This document shows positions 1-6,102 of a stretch of DNA of 8,150 nucleotides, in pieces. Every line of letters starts with the position of its first letter. Within the stretch, counting starts at the first letter, position 1. Source of the DNA: Anaerolineales bacterium. GTDB taxonomy: Bacteria; Chloroflexota; Anaerolineae; Promineifilales; Promineifilaceae. The stretch spans positions 1-8,150 of the forward strand of contig JAGQGA010000221.1 of the NCBI GenBank assembly GCA_020432595.1. The letters are read 5' to 3'. The translations under genes were made by a program, and so were the position numbers. Under the pieces are notes generated by a model. It had not been told where the DNA came from, searched no databases, and saw only the letters and a list, made by a program, of their open reading frames with translations.

Positions 1-87
1 AAGATTTGCAAACGGGGTTTTGTCTCTAAGACACATTTATTTTATCAAATGAAATAGCTATGCGCTAACAATGAGACATCTCTCTAC

Positions 88-131
88 AAAAAAAAATGGT
101 GGCAATGCAAACATGCATTACCACCATTTTT
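88..131 (-). terminator. Rho-independent terminator of the solute-binding lipoprotein gene
   Basis: An 18-bp stem is formed by 92-109 and 114-131 with a 4-base loop (AACA) and one internal C/A mismatch at 103/120. On the minus strand the stem is followed by a run of nine U (the A-run at 88-96). It lies 18 bases beyond the TAG stop of the lipoprotein gene, as expected for an intrinsic terminator. The T-run at 127-131 means it could also work weakly on plus-strand transcripts. In bases 1-87 I see no gene, only an isolated TTTGCAAACGGGG at 5-17 whose first nine bases recur at 2317-2325 in the upstream leader. Confidence 0.9.
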
Positions 132-149
132 ACTCAATCAACGAATTGA

Positions 150-2129
150 CTATTGCAGATCAAGTTCGTAAATGTTGTAGAGTTCGGAGTTTTGAGTTGG
201 GTCAACGCTGAAGTTAACCACGTTGGTGCGAGCAGCAGCCACTTTCAAACGGAGGAACAACGGAATTACAGGAACTTCTTGGGAGAAAATACGCTGTGCT
301 TCCTTGTGGTTGTCTTCATATTCCGCTGTACCAGGTAGAGAACCTAGAGCAGAATTACAGACTGCATCGAAGTCAGCATTTGACCAACCGGCATCATTAG
401 CTGCACCCCAGCCGCCAAAACCTTCTTCCGGTGGGCCTGTAATTTCGGAGGAAATGTACAGATTACAGGAAGGTTCTACACCAGTCAACCAGGCAAATTC
501 ACCAAGGTCGAAACGGCGACCGAAGAGCGGACCATCGGGTCCATCAGCAAACCATTCGCTGGCAGGCAAGTAGTAGAGTTCCACGTCAATACCACATTGC
601 AGCATGTTTTCCTTGAAGATTTGGGTCAACTGCTGGCGCATTTCGTTACCAGAGGTGGTACCCAGAGTGACTTTGAAAGGCGTACCCGTTGCGGAATCTT
701 CACGGATGCCGTCACCATCGCTATCTACATACCCAACCTCGTCGAGGAGAGCATTGGCTTGCTCAACGTCATAAGGCCATTCGGTCAACCCATCGGGATA
801 GAGTGGGTGAACGCTGGGAATATAGGTGTGGATCACTTCCGATTTGCCGTAGAGAATGTTGTCAACCATGCTCTGGCGATCAGTACACATGGTCATAGCC
901 TGACGAACGCGTACATCCTCAAACCAGTCGGGCCGACCAACACCATCACCATAGTCGCCGTAGGAGTTGATGCCGAAGTCAATATGCTCATAAACAGTAC
1001 CAGTTTGGAAGTAGGGGGTCAACAGGCCATTGTTTTGAGCTTCGATGAGGAATGGGGATTGACCAACATCCATACCATCCTGTGTACCAATGTCACATTG
1101 ACCAGAAAGCAGTTGAGCAACCATTTGGTTAGTATCGGGGATGAATTTGTAAGTTACAGAGCTGAGATAGGGTAAACCCTCGCTGGCCCGATAATAGTTT
1201 GTGTTGGGAACCAGACGGATGCTGTCACCGGCAACCCACTCTTCAACAACAAAAGCACCATCGCCCATCGGGGTACGACTAACGTCTTCTGCTTCCAACA
1301 ATTCTGCAGCAGTATATTGGCTCCAAGCGTGTTCAGGGAAGGTCTGTTGCCCACCAGGAATCGCATTGGCAAAATAGGTGGCATCTTTGAAACCAGGAAT
1401 ACCTGTCCAACGTACACTTAAATCGCCAGTAGCCTCATAAGCAGCGGTACGGTCAACGGTGAATTTGGAGGTCGGTGTATCAGGATCAGCAATTACATTA
1501 TAGGTGTAAAGATAGTCAGCAGAGGTAACAGGTTCGCCGTCAGACCAGTTACGGGCAACGATTTCAAAGTCTACAACCATTTGCTCCATCATAATAGGAG
1601 TACCATCAAAAGCGACGGTTTCGCCATCAGCATTAGTAACCTCAACACCTTCTTCAAGGGTTACAGGCTCGCCATCAGCACCCAAAACGGTATCACCAGC
1701 GTTTACTTCAACTATATTAACAACGGCATCACCATCAGCCAAGCTGGGTAGCTTAGCAACACCAACAGGTTGATAAGCATAGCTTAAGGTAGTATATTGG
1801 TCAGTCCAAATGGCGTGCATGACTGCAGATTGAGCAAGCATGGAGCCACCAAATGGATAAAGTGTAGCAGGTTCCTGTGCCATACAGACAACGAGGTCTT
1901 TAGATACAGGAGCCATTTCTGGTTCGGCTGTTACTTCAACAACAACTTCTTCGGTCTCGGTAACAACACGAGTTACCTCTACGGTCTGACCTTCTTCAAC
2001 AACGGTCTCAGTGACGACGCGGGTAACTTCGACGGTTTCGGTCACAACTTGGGGTTGGCAAGCCACAAGGATGATGGCACCAACGAGGGCAAACAGTGCG
2101 GTAAGCACTAAACGTTTATTTTGAAACAT
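150..2129 (-). CDS. Family-5 extracellular solute-binding lipoprotein (ABC peptide/nickel/opine type)
   Basis: A 659-residue lipoprotein that should capture a substrate, most often a peptide in this family, outside the membrane for an ABC importer. Residues 1-24 are a lipoprotein signal: basic FQNKR, a hydrophobic core, then the lipobox LVAC with Cys24 as the lipidated residue. Residues 30-67 form a V/T/E-rich spacer with VEVTRVVTE repeated at 33 and 50, a style common in Chloroflexota binding proteins. The binding fold follows, with the family signature around 287-305 (GDGAFVVEEW then IRLVPNTNYY), a VRQAMTMCTDRQSMVDNILYG-like helix region near 408, and an acidic DSDGDGIRED loop at 469-478. 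The usual N-terminal lobe is interrupted near 151-174 by an Asp/Gly-rich insert (ADGEP, NADGE). The start at 2127-2129 is chosen because a strong ribosome binding site precedes it and the signal peptide then begins at residue 1; an upstream GTG at 2201 would add 24 hydrophilic residues. No permease or ATPase is adjacent and a terminator follows, so it appears monocistronic. Substrate unknown. Confidence 0.93.
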   Translation of the reverse strand: MFQNKRLVLTALFALVGAIILVACQPQVVTETVEVTRVVTETVVEEGQTVEVTRVVTETEEVVVEVTAEPEMAPVSKDLVVCMAQEPATLYPFGGSMLAQSAVMHAIWTDQYTTLSYAYQPVGVAKLPSLADGDAVVNIVEVNAGDTVLGADGEPVTLEEGVEVTNADGETVAFDGTPIMMEQMVVDFEIVARNWSDGEPVTSADYLYTYNVIADPDTPTSKFTVDRTAAYEATGDLSVRWTGIPGFKDATYFANAIPGGQQTFPEHAWSQYTAAELLEAEDVSRTPMGDGAFVVEEWVAGDSIRLVPNTNYYRASEGLPYLSSVTYKFIPDTNQMVAQLLSGQCDIGTQDGMDVGQSPFLIEAQNNGLLTPYFQTGTVYEHIDFGINSYGDYGDGVGRPDWFEDVRVRQAMTMCTDRQSMVDNILYGKSEVIHTYIPSVHPLYPDGLTEWPYDVEQANALLDEVGYVDSDGDGIREDSATGTPFKVTLGTTSGNEMRQQLTQIFKENMLQCGIDVELYYLPASEWFADGPDGPLFGRRFDLGEFAWLTGVEPSCNLYISSEITGPPEEGFGGWGAANDAGWSNADFDAVCNSALGSLPGTAEYEDNHKEAQRIFSQEVPVIPLFLRLKVAAARTNVVNFSVDPTQNSELYNIYELDLQ

Positions 2130-2137
2130 TTTAGAAT

Positions 2138-2148
2138 CTTCCTCCTCT
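2138..2148 (-). promoter_or_regulatory. Strong ribosome binding site deciding the lipoprotein start
   Basis: On the minus strand this reads AGAGGAGGAAG, a near-perfect Shine-Dalgarno sequence, 8 bases before the ATG at 2127-2129. It settles the start against the upstream in-frame GTG at 2199-2201, which has no such site. Confidence 0.88.
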
Positions 2149-2197
2149 AAAATCTTCAAGGGGTTTATAAAACATGTTTGGGGTTTCCATCTGTTAG

Positions 2198-2232
2198 TCA
2201 CAGTAATCAGTGTTTAGCAATCAGTTTTCAGT
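2198..2232. repeat. Degenerate heptamer array (unit about AATCAGT), five units
   Basis: On the plus strand the units are TCACAGT, AATCAGT, GTTTAGC, AATCAGT and TTTCAGT, in strict 7-base register. Unlike the three other heptamer arrays in this window it has only direct units, with no inverted half. It sits about 70 bases upstream of the lipoprotein start. Flanking direct repeats are not evident. Confidence 0.7.
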
Positions 2233-2295
2233 AGGGTTCTGCATGAAGAACATCTTATGAAAGGCTGATATAGATTTACCGATTATTGCACTAGC

Positions 2296-2324
2296 TTTGC
2301 AAAATAGAAATTGTATTTTGCAAA
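2296..2324. repeat. Perfect 11-bp inverted repeat in the lipoprotein leader
   Basis: TTTGCAAAATA (2296-2306) and its exact complement TATTTTGCAAA (2314-2324) flank a 7-base spacer GAAATTG. Each arm also contains the 8-bp palindrome TTTGCAAA. In DNA it has the form of an operator for a dimeric regulator; in RNA it would be a hairpin. Its place far downstream of the predicted promoter favours either a roadblock-type operator or an RNA structure. No regulator is assigned. Confidence 0.6.
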
Positions 2325-2349
2325 CCGGCGTCTTTTAGTGCAGTAACAC

Positions 2350-2360
2350 CACCTCCTTTA
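2350..2360 (-). promoter_or_regulatory. Orphan Shine-Dalgarno-like sequence inside the leader
   Basis: The minus strand reads TAAAGGAGGTG, fully complementary to the usual 16S rRNA 3' tail, more than 200 bases upstream of the lipoprotein start. The GTG right after it is too close to be a normal start and would give only a four-residue ORF (V-L-L-H-stop). It may be chance, a ribosome standby site, or part of a leader-peptide device. Confidence 0.35.
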
Positions 2361-2536
2361 AATACTGAATAACTCAGAAAACAAGAAACACAACCGGATG
2401 TATTTGAAGCCTTGTATTTTGCTGTGTTAACAGTTGGTTGTGTTTTAATTTGATTTATTCTTTTGTGTTTCTACAGGTAACAATCATCTTGCTTTTTGAG
2501 TTTTAAATGATTGTTGTATCTTCTCAACAGGCTTTT

Positions 2537-2565
2537 ATTATAAATGGTGTGACAGATAATGTCAA
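2537..2565 (-). promoter_or_regulatory. Consensus housekeeping-sigma promoter for the lipoprotein gene
   Basis: The minus strand carries TTGACA (2560-2565), a 17-base spacer (2543-2559) and TATAAT (2537-2542): a perfect match to the sigma-70/SigA consensus in both hexamers and in spacing. The start of transcription would be near 2530, about 400 bases before the ATG. It lies just downstream of the HELTH gene stop, so the lipoprotein gene can be expressed on its own. No other promoter in the window is as good. Confidence 0.82.
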
Positions 2566-2603
2566 ACAAGGGTCAAACTAGGGACAAAGAAGGACAAAGT
2601 GGG
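2561..2603. repeat. Four 10-11 bp direct repeats overlapping and upstream of the -35 box
   Basis: The plus-strand units are GTCAAACAAGG (2561-2571), GTCAAACTAGG (2572-2582), GACAAAGAAG (2583-2592) and GACAAAGTGGG (2593-2603). The period is about one helical turn, so all copies face the same side of the DNA, and the first overlaps the -35 hexamer. That arrangement suits cooperative binding of an activator or repressor. On the minus strand the repeats also spell TTTGAC/TTTGTC, so they could instead be -35-like duplications. Confidence 0.55.
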
Positions 2604-2627
2604 GATGTTGTAACGTATAGCACACAT

Positions 2628-3449
2628 TTAAAGGTCTCCGGCGCGGGCTTGCTGTAAAAAGGGTTCATAGGGTGTTGTGTCGTAGCCAGCTTGGCGAAGA
2701 TAGAAGTAGTCCTGGGTTATTTTGGCCTGTTGCTCACGGTTAAAGTCGCAATATTTTTTGCCGTGAGAACAGGCGGCTGCCAGGCCGCTGCCGCCACCAT
2801 AGTTATAGCAATCGCGTTTGGTTTTAATGAGCATGTAGATGGCTTCGCCCAAATAGCGGGTGCCGATTTGCTCATATTGGTAGACGTGGGTGAGTTCGTG
2901 GACAACAATGGGGAGATTCTGGCGGGTGTGGCTATATCCTTGACTGTCGCTGTTTAGGGGAAGGTTGATGGTGTGCCAGGTGGCGAAGGCGAGGTTGCCG
3001 TTTAGCTTGAAGATGAGGTTGAAGAGGCCACCTTCGGCAACGCGAATTTCGCCGTAGCGCAAGGCGTGGGAGCCAAGGACGCTGGACATCATGGCGATTT
3101 CAGCACCGGTGAGAGGGGTGGTTTTGGTGATGAGATGCATGAAGAATTGGGCAATTTCGGGACCGCCAATGAGGTCGAAGAGGTTGGCAAGGAGTTGGTG
3201 GAGCCAATCAATGAAGTGGCCGACTTTGTGCTGTATGTAAGGGGATAAACGGCCGTTCCCCCCTCCCACACTCCTAACATTCACCAAGTCCGGCAAAAAG
3301 AAAACCACACCCTTCACTCCACGCCACAACGTCGCCAGCAGACGCGCCAAGCGCACGGGAAAATCACGCACCAGATTGATCGGCCAAAGAAACAAATCAC
3401 GCAGCCGTTCGGCCAGCCAAGCAAAGATCGCCTGAAACAATAAGAACAT
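2628..3449 (-). CDS. Putative HExxH metallopeptidase-like protein (HELTH motif, DUF4157-like)
   Basis: A 273-residue protein of unknown role. The only recognisable element is HELTH at residues 184-188 followed by VYQYEQIG, the zinc-binding helix of HExxH metallopeptidases. The HELTHVxQ-type context and the later NREQQAKITQDYF (237-249) recall the DUF4157/Vgr-related domain, so a zinc-binding domain is likely but peptidase activity is unproven. A third zinc ligand is not clear; Glu202 lies only 14 residues after the second His. The first 60 residues are rich in Phe, Leu, Trp and Arg (membrane- or partner-binding?) without a clear signal peptide, then GGGNGRLSP (62-70) looks like a linker. The start at 3447-3449 is preferred because GGGTGG (3454-3459) precedes it by 4 bases. 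The ATG at 3468-3470 sits inside a direct repeat, and the TTG at 3539 would encode heptamer repeats (DLPLATCHLLLA). It follows the TPR gene on the same strand. Confidence 0.72.
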   Translation of the reverse strand: MFLLFQAIFAWLAERLRDLFLWPINLVRDFPVRLARLLATLWRGVKGVVFFLPDLVNVRSVGGGNGRLSPYIQHKVGHFIDWLHQLLANLFDLIGGPEIAQFFMHLITKTTPLTGAEIAMMSSVLGSHALRYGEIRVAEGGLFNLIFKLNGNLAFATWHTINLPLNSDSQGYSHTRQNLPIVVHELTHVYQYEQIGTRYLGEAIYMLIKTKRDCYNYGGGSGLAAACSHGKKYCDFNREQQAKITQDYFYLRQAGYDTTPYEPFLQQARAGDL

Positions 3450-3461
3450 ATAACCACCCAA

Positions 3462-3574
3462 CAAAACCATAGCGGCAAGTAGCAAGTGGCAAGTGGCAAG
3501 TGGCAAGTCATATTTGCTGACAAAATCTGCTACCTGCAACTTGTAACCCGCATTATTCAGGCAAAACTATAGCG
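3462..3574. repeat. 13-bp direct repeats bracketing a heptamer array, target-site-duplication-like
   Basis: CAAAACCATAGCG at 3462-3474 and CAAAACTATAGCG at 3562-3574 differ at one base and are exactly 100 bp apart. They bracket the GGCAAGT heptamer array. The right copy ends directly at the TPR gene stop codon (3575-3577) and the left copy contains the ATG at 3468-3470. Deleting one copy plus the insert would leave the TPR stop about 25 bases before the ATG at 3449, a normal operon spacing. This supports insertion of a unit of about 87 bp into a formerly tight gene pair. Confidence 0.65.
3474..3547. repeat. Heptamer array (unit GGCAAGT) with an inverted half
   Basis: The plus strand has five units in register (GGCAAGT, AGCAAGT, then three GGCAAGT; 3474-3508), a central stretch of 18 bases, and three units in the opposite sense (CTGCTAC, CTGCAAC, TTGTAAC; 3527-3547). 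The two halves are imperfect complements and can fold into a hairpin. The array lies between the TPR gene and the HELTH gene and accounts for the artificial N-terminal extension of the HELTH reading frame. Confidence 0.82.
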
Positions 3575-4891
3575 TTAGAGGGGGTTGAGGTCAACTGTGG
3601 TAGCCTGTAAAATAGCGGCCACGGGTGGGGCTTGGAGGAAGCGTTTTTTGACCTGGGGGTCTTGCAGCGGCTCGGCAGTTTGGCGCAGAAATTCGGCGGC
3701 GATGCTGCGGTGGATGTTGGCGATTTCGGGGTTGTCTACCATGCGGCTCATGGCGGCGTGGAGCTGCCAGAGGATGCCGCGATCAACGGCCGTTTGTGCC
3801 CAAATCAGTGCCCGTTCGAGAGAAGAAACGGCCGTTTGCCGCTCCCCACACGCAAACAACAATTCCCCCTCAGCAAAAGCAGCTAGAGCACAAAAGCGAG
3901 CCGCCTGCAACGCCTCTGCCAACTGCTTCAACATCGCCACATACCGCTTCGCCAGTTCGGGCTGGCTGGTGGCAAAAAGACATGACTGCGCTAATTGATA
4001 CAGCGACAGCACCTCTTGTTCACGAGCCTGTAAGGTCTGCGCCTCCTCCAATGAACGCCCCAGATAAACCATCCCCGCGTCAATCTGACCCAACTGCACC
4101 AACACAAAACCTAAATTGCGGTAAATTTGGGGCAAGAAAATATGAATCTGTTGCTCCTGCGCCAGAACAAGTGCCCGTTCATGAAACTCAAGTGCCGTCT
4201 CCAGGTCATATAATCCCTGGTAACACTCACCTAAATCGCTCAAAACCTGGGTGATGCGCCAGCGATCATCAAGCGAACGGAACAGGTGGAGTGCTTCTTG
4301 CAGTGCCGTCACCGCCCGCTGGTATTCGCCGCGCATCAAATGGGTACGAGCAATGCTGACCAAAATCCGTCCCTGTTCCCGCGCCTCTCCCATGGTGCGG
4401 AATGTCGCCAACGCCTGGGTCAAATAGCTCAATGCTTGTTCGGTGTTGCCCTGCTGCCGTAGAGCAATCGCCACGCCCCGACGTGCCCACGCCGTCACCA
4501 GCACGCTGCTCGCCAGCTTGCTTTCTTCCAGTGCCTGTTGACATAATTCGAGAGAACGGCCGTAATCCCCTAAAAAATTTGCCATCTCACTCAACCGCAC
4601 TCGCACCCGCGCCGCCTGATCTGGCTCATTACACAGCGCTAACGCTGCTTCATAATCCTGTTCTGCCTGGTTAAATTCGCACAGCAGCCAATGACTTTCG
4701 CCACGATACTCTAGCAGCCGCGCTCGAAAAAGCGACGAAGTCTCAGGAAAGGCATAGGCTTCGGAATAAAGCGTAATGGCACGACGGTGTTCATGCAGCT
4801 TGGAAGCCTGCCGCGCTTCGCGGTAAAGTGCCATCGCCGCTTTGGAAATGGTGAGAGTATCGAAGAAGCCGGATGCAGTTGGTTGAGCCAT
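3575..4891 (-). CDS. TPR-repeat protein without an attached effector domain
   Basis: A 438-residue, almost entirely helical protein made of tetratricopeptide repeats at about 40-residue spacing (units near 21, 55, 93, 133, 173, 213, 253, 293 and 333). Diagnostic pieces include GNTEQALSYLTQALATF (148-164), GEYQRAVTALQEALHLF (188-204) and YDLETALEFHERALVLA (228-244). TPR arrays are protein-binding scaffolds. The tail LQDPQVKKRFLQAPPVAAIL (409-428) resembles, from memory, the ends of large TPR-bearing ATPase/LuxR- or SARP-type regulators, so this may be a stand-alone version of such a sensor region; that is inference. There is no signal peptide, membrane segment or DNA-binding motif. The ATG at 4889-4891 is preferred over a TTG at 4921; neither has a ribosome binding site. 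A TATCAT box ends 6 bases before the ATG, so a leaderless transcript is possible. It is co-oriented with mutY upstream (87-base gap) and the HELTH gene downstream. Confidence 0.85.
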   Translation of the reverse strand: MAQPTASGFFDTLTISKAAMALYREARQASKLHEHRRAITLYSEAYAFPETSSLFRARLLEYRGESHWLLCEFNQAEQDYEAALALCNEPDQAARVRVRLSEMANFLGDYGRSLELCQQALEESKLASSVLVTAWARRGVAIALRQQGNTEQALSYLTQALATFRTMGEAREQGRILVSIARTHLMRGEYQRAVTALQEALHLFRSLDDRWRITQVLSDLGECYQGLYDLETALEFHERALVLAQEQQIHIFLPQIYRNLGFVLVQLGQIDAGMVYLGRSLEEAQTLQAREQEVLSLYQLAQSCLFATSQPELAKRYVAMLKQLAEALQAARFCALAAFAEGELLFACGERQTAVSSLERALIWAQTAVDRGILWQLHAAMSRMVDNPEIANIHRSIAAEFLRQTAEPLQDPQVKKRFLQAPPVAAILQATTVDLNPL

Positions 4892-4948
4892 AAAAATATG
4901 ATACGCCAAACGACAGGCCAAACCATTAAGAGAGCGTGAAAGGGGAAA

Positions 4949-5005
4949 GAGATTAGAGATTGGAGATTGGGAATCTGATCAATCTCCAATCTCCAATCTC
5001 CAATT
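4949..5005. repeat. Heptamer array (unit GAGATTG) with an inverted half, overlapping the end of mutY
   Basis: The plus strand has GAGATTA, GAGATTG, GAGATTG (4949-4969), a short centre, then three ATCTCCA units and a partial fourth in the opposite sense (4982-5005). A perfect 15-bp inverted repeat pairs 4956-4970 with 4986-5000; an alternative register pairs 4956-4968 with 4981-4993. The inverted half lies inside mutY: it encodes the last residues NWRLEIGD and supplies the TGA stop at 4979-4981. The hairpin has no U-run, so it is not a classical terminator. I found no flanking direct repeats. Confidence 0.85.
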
Positions 5006-6082
5006 CCTCAATGCAGCAATGATTTTGCGGTTGGTGAGCGCAAAAGCGTAGTTGTCTAAATCGGCCAACGTCACCCAGGCGTGGTTTGCCACGCTTAAAT
5101 GCTGCGGCACGCCCGCCACATGGGTGGCATGAAAGGCGTGGACGGTGATGCGAAAATGGGTAAAGGCGTGTTTAATGCTTACCAGAAAGCTGTCTACGCG
5201 AATGGTGAGTGCCAACTCTTCCTCAATCTCACGCACCAACGTTTGCGGCAGCGTTTCCCCTGGCTCCTGCTTGCCACCGGGGAATTCCCACAGACCACCC
5301 AGCAACCCTTCTAACGGCCGTTGTGCAATCAAAAAACGGCCGTTTTCCCCCCGCTCCTCCGTTTGCCAAATGATACCCGCCGCCACATCATAGTGGGGCG
5401 TGTTTTTACGCGGTGGGCGCACCGGGCGCTCTAGCTGCGTCCCGCGCTGCCGTGCCAGGCACAGGCTTTGCAGCGGGCAAAGCAGGCACAATGGTCTGGC
5501 TGGCGCACACACCTGCTGCCCCAATTCCATTAGCGCCTGGTTAAAATCACCCGGCCGTTTGGTAGGCACAACCTCGGTGGCAAGCTGCCACAGCCGCTTT
5601 TTAGCAGCCGTAGTCGTCACATCCTCGTCAAGATCGGTCAGCCGACTGAAAACGCGGATAACATTGCCATCGAGAATGGGGGCTGGCTCATCAAAGGCAA
5701 TGGAGGAGATGGCTCCAGCGGTGTAGCGTCCAATCCCTTTGAGGGATTGGAGGTCGGCGGCGGTGGGGGGTAAACGGCCGTTAAACCGCTCCAGCACCAT
5801 CTTTGCCGCCGCGTGCAAATTTCGCGCCCGGCTGTAATAACCCAACCCTTCCCACAGCTTTAGCACCTCATCCAGCGATGCCTCTGCCAGCGTCTCCACT
5901 GTGGGAAACCGCACCAGCCAACGCTCATAATAAGGAATGACCGTCGCCACCTGCGTCTGCTGCAGCATAATCTCCGACACCCAAATGTGGTATGGGTCTT
6001 TGGTCTCCCGCCACGGCAACGACTCATGCCCAGCATCCCACCAGGCCAACAACAAAGGGGCAATCTCTCGCAGATCATTCAT
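4979..6082 (-). CDS. mutY: A/G-specific adenine DNA glycosylase MutY
   Basis: A 367-residue protein that removes adenine mispaired with 8-oxoguanine, starting base excision repair. From the ATG at 6080-6082 the landmarks fall at the E. coli MutY positions: catalytic Glu37 in SEIMLQQTQ, helix-hairpin-helix LKGIGRYTAGAI (114-125), catalytic Asp138 in ILDGNV, and the 4Fe-4S ligands Cys192, Cys199, Cys202 and Cys208 (C-x6-C-x2-C-x5-C). A C-terminal Nudix-type domain for 8-oxoG recognition follows, with GGLWEFPGG and a Nudix box matching GX5EX7REUXEEXGU except Ala for the last Gly; AFTHF resembles the FSH recognition loop. Length is normal. The frame stays open upstream to 6232 but that part crosses the dinB promoter and gene and lacks MutY homology. 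No good ribosome binding site is seen; TACAAT (6089-6094, minus strand) just before the ATG could give a leaderless mRNA. The last eight residues come from a heptamer repeat. Confidence 0.97.
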   Translation of the reverse strand: MNDLREIAPLLLAWWDAGHESLPWRETKDPYHIWVSEIMLQQTQVATVIPYYERWLVRFPTVETLAEASLDEVLKLWEGLGYYSRARNLHAAAKMVLERFNGRLPPTAADLQSLKGIGRYTAGAISSIAFDEPAPILDGNVIRVFSRLTDLDEDVTTTAAKKRLWQLATEVVPTKRPGDFNQALMELGQQVCAPARPLCLLCPLQSLCLARQRGTQLERPVRPPRKNTPHYDVAAGIIWQTEERGENGRFLIAQRPLEGLLGGLWEFPGGKQEPGETLPQTLVREIEEELALTIRVDSFLVSIKHAFTHFRITVHAFHATHVAGVPQHLSVANHAWVTLADLDNYAFALTNRKIIAALRNWRLEIGD

Positions 6083-6102
6083 GACCCCATTGTAACCCCA
6101 GC

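Larger units (their letters stand above)
2130..2530 (-). promoter_or_regulatory. Long (about 400 nt) 5' leader of the lipoprotein mRNA, gene-free stretch
   Basis: No convincing gene lies between the lipoprotein start and the HELTH gene stop at 2628. If the consensus promoter at 2537-2565 is used, transcription starts near 2530 and the leader is about 400 nt. In transcript order it holds a 9-bp inverted repeat (2479-2487/2507-2515), a 10-bp inverted repeat (2386-2395/2436-2445, AAACACAACC and its complement), an isolated Shine-Dalgarno-like sequence (2350-2360), an 11-bp inverted repeat (2296-2324) and a heptamer array (2198-2232). I do not recognise a known riboswitch class. Its being transcribed is an inference from the promoter call. 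Confidence 0.5.

Noticed and set aside
597..1175. Plus-strand open frame of 192 codons opposite the lipoprotein gene
   Set aside because: It is the antisense shadow of a well-supported lipoprotein gene, has no ribosome binding site and no recognisable domain. The other plus-strand frames within 150-2111 are rejected for the same reason.
2130..2201. GTG start 24 codons upstream for the lipoprotein
   Set aside because: It would put a hydrophilic stretch before the lipoprotein signal and ignore the strong AGAGGAGGAAG site before the ATG at 2129.
2161..2260. Direct repeats flanking the AATCAGT array
   Set aside because: Only weak similarity (AACATGTTTGG at 2171 versus AACATCTTATG at 2249, 8 of 11), not better than chance for AT-rich DNA.
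2130..2530. Known riboswitch in the lipoprotein leader
   Set aside because: I could not match the leader to the conserved core of any riboswitch class I know; only generic inverted repeats are visible.
3471..3539. Upstream TTG start for the HELTH protein
   Set aside because: The added residues are mostly read from the GGCAAGT heptamer array (LPLATCHLLLA) and there is no ribosome binding site.
3474..3547. CRISPR-like array
   Set aside because: Units are 7 bases with no spacers; the repeats are contiguous, and no cas genes are present.
3796..4254. Plus-strand open frame of 152 codons opposite the TPR gene
   Set aside because: Low-complexity Pro/Thr/Ala product typical of the reverse of helical TPR coding sequence; no start signal. 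The neighbouring plus-strand frames at 3585-3998 and 4402-4674 are likewise shadows.
4900..5060. Target-site-duplication-like repeats around the GAGATTG array
   Set aside because: Comparison of both flanks found nothing longer than about 5 bases in common (GAGCG), so an insertion scar is not supported here.
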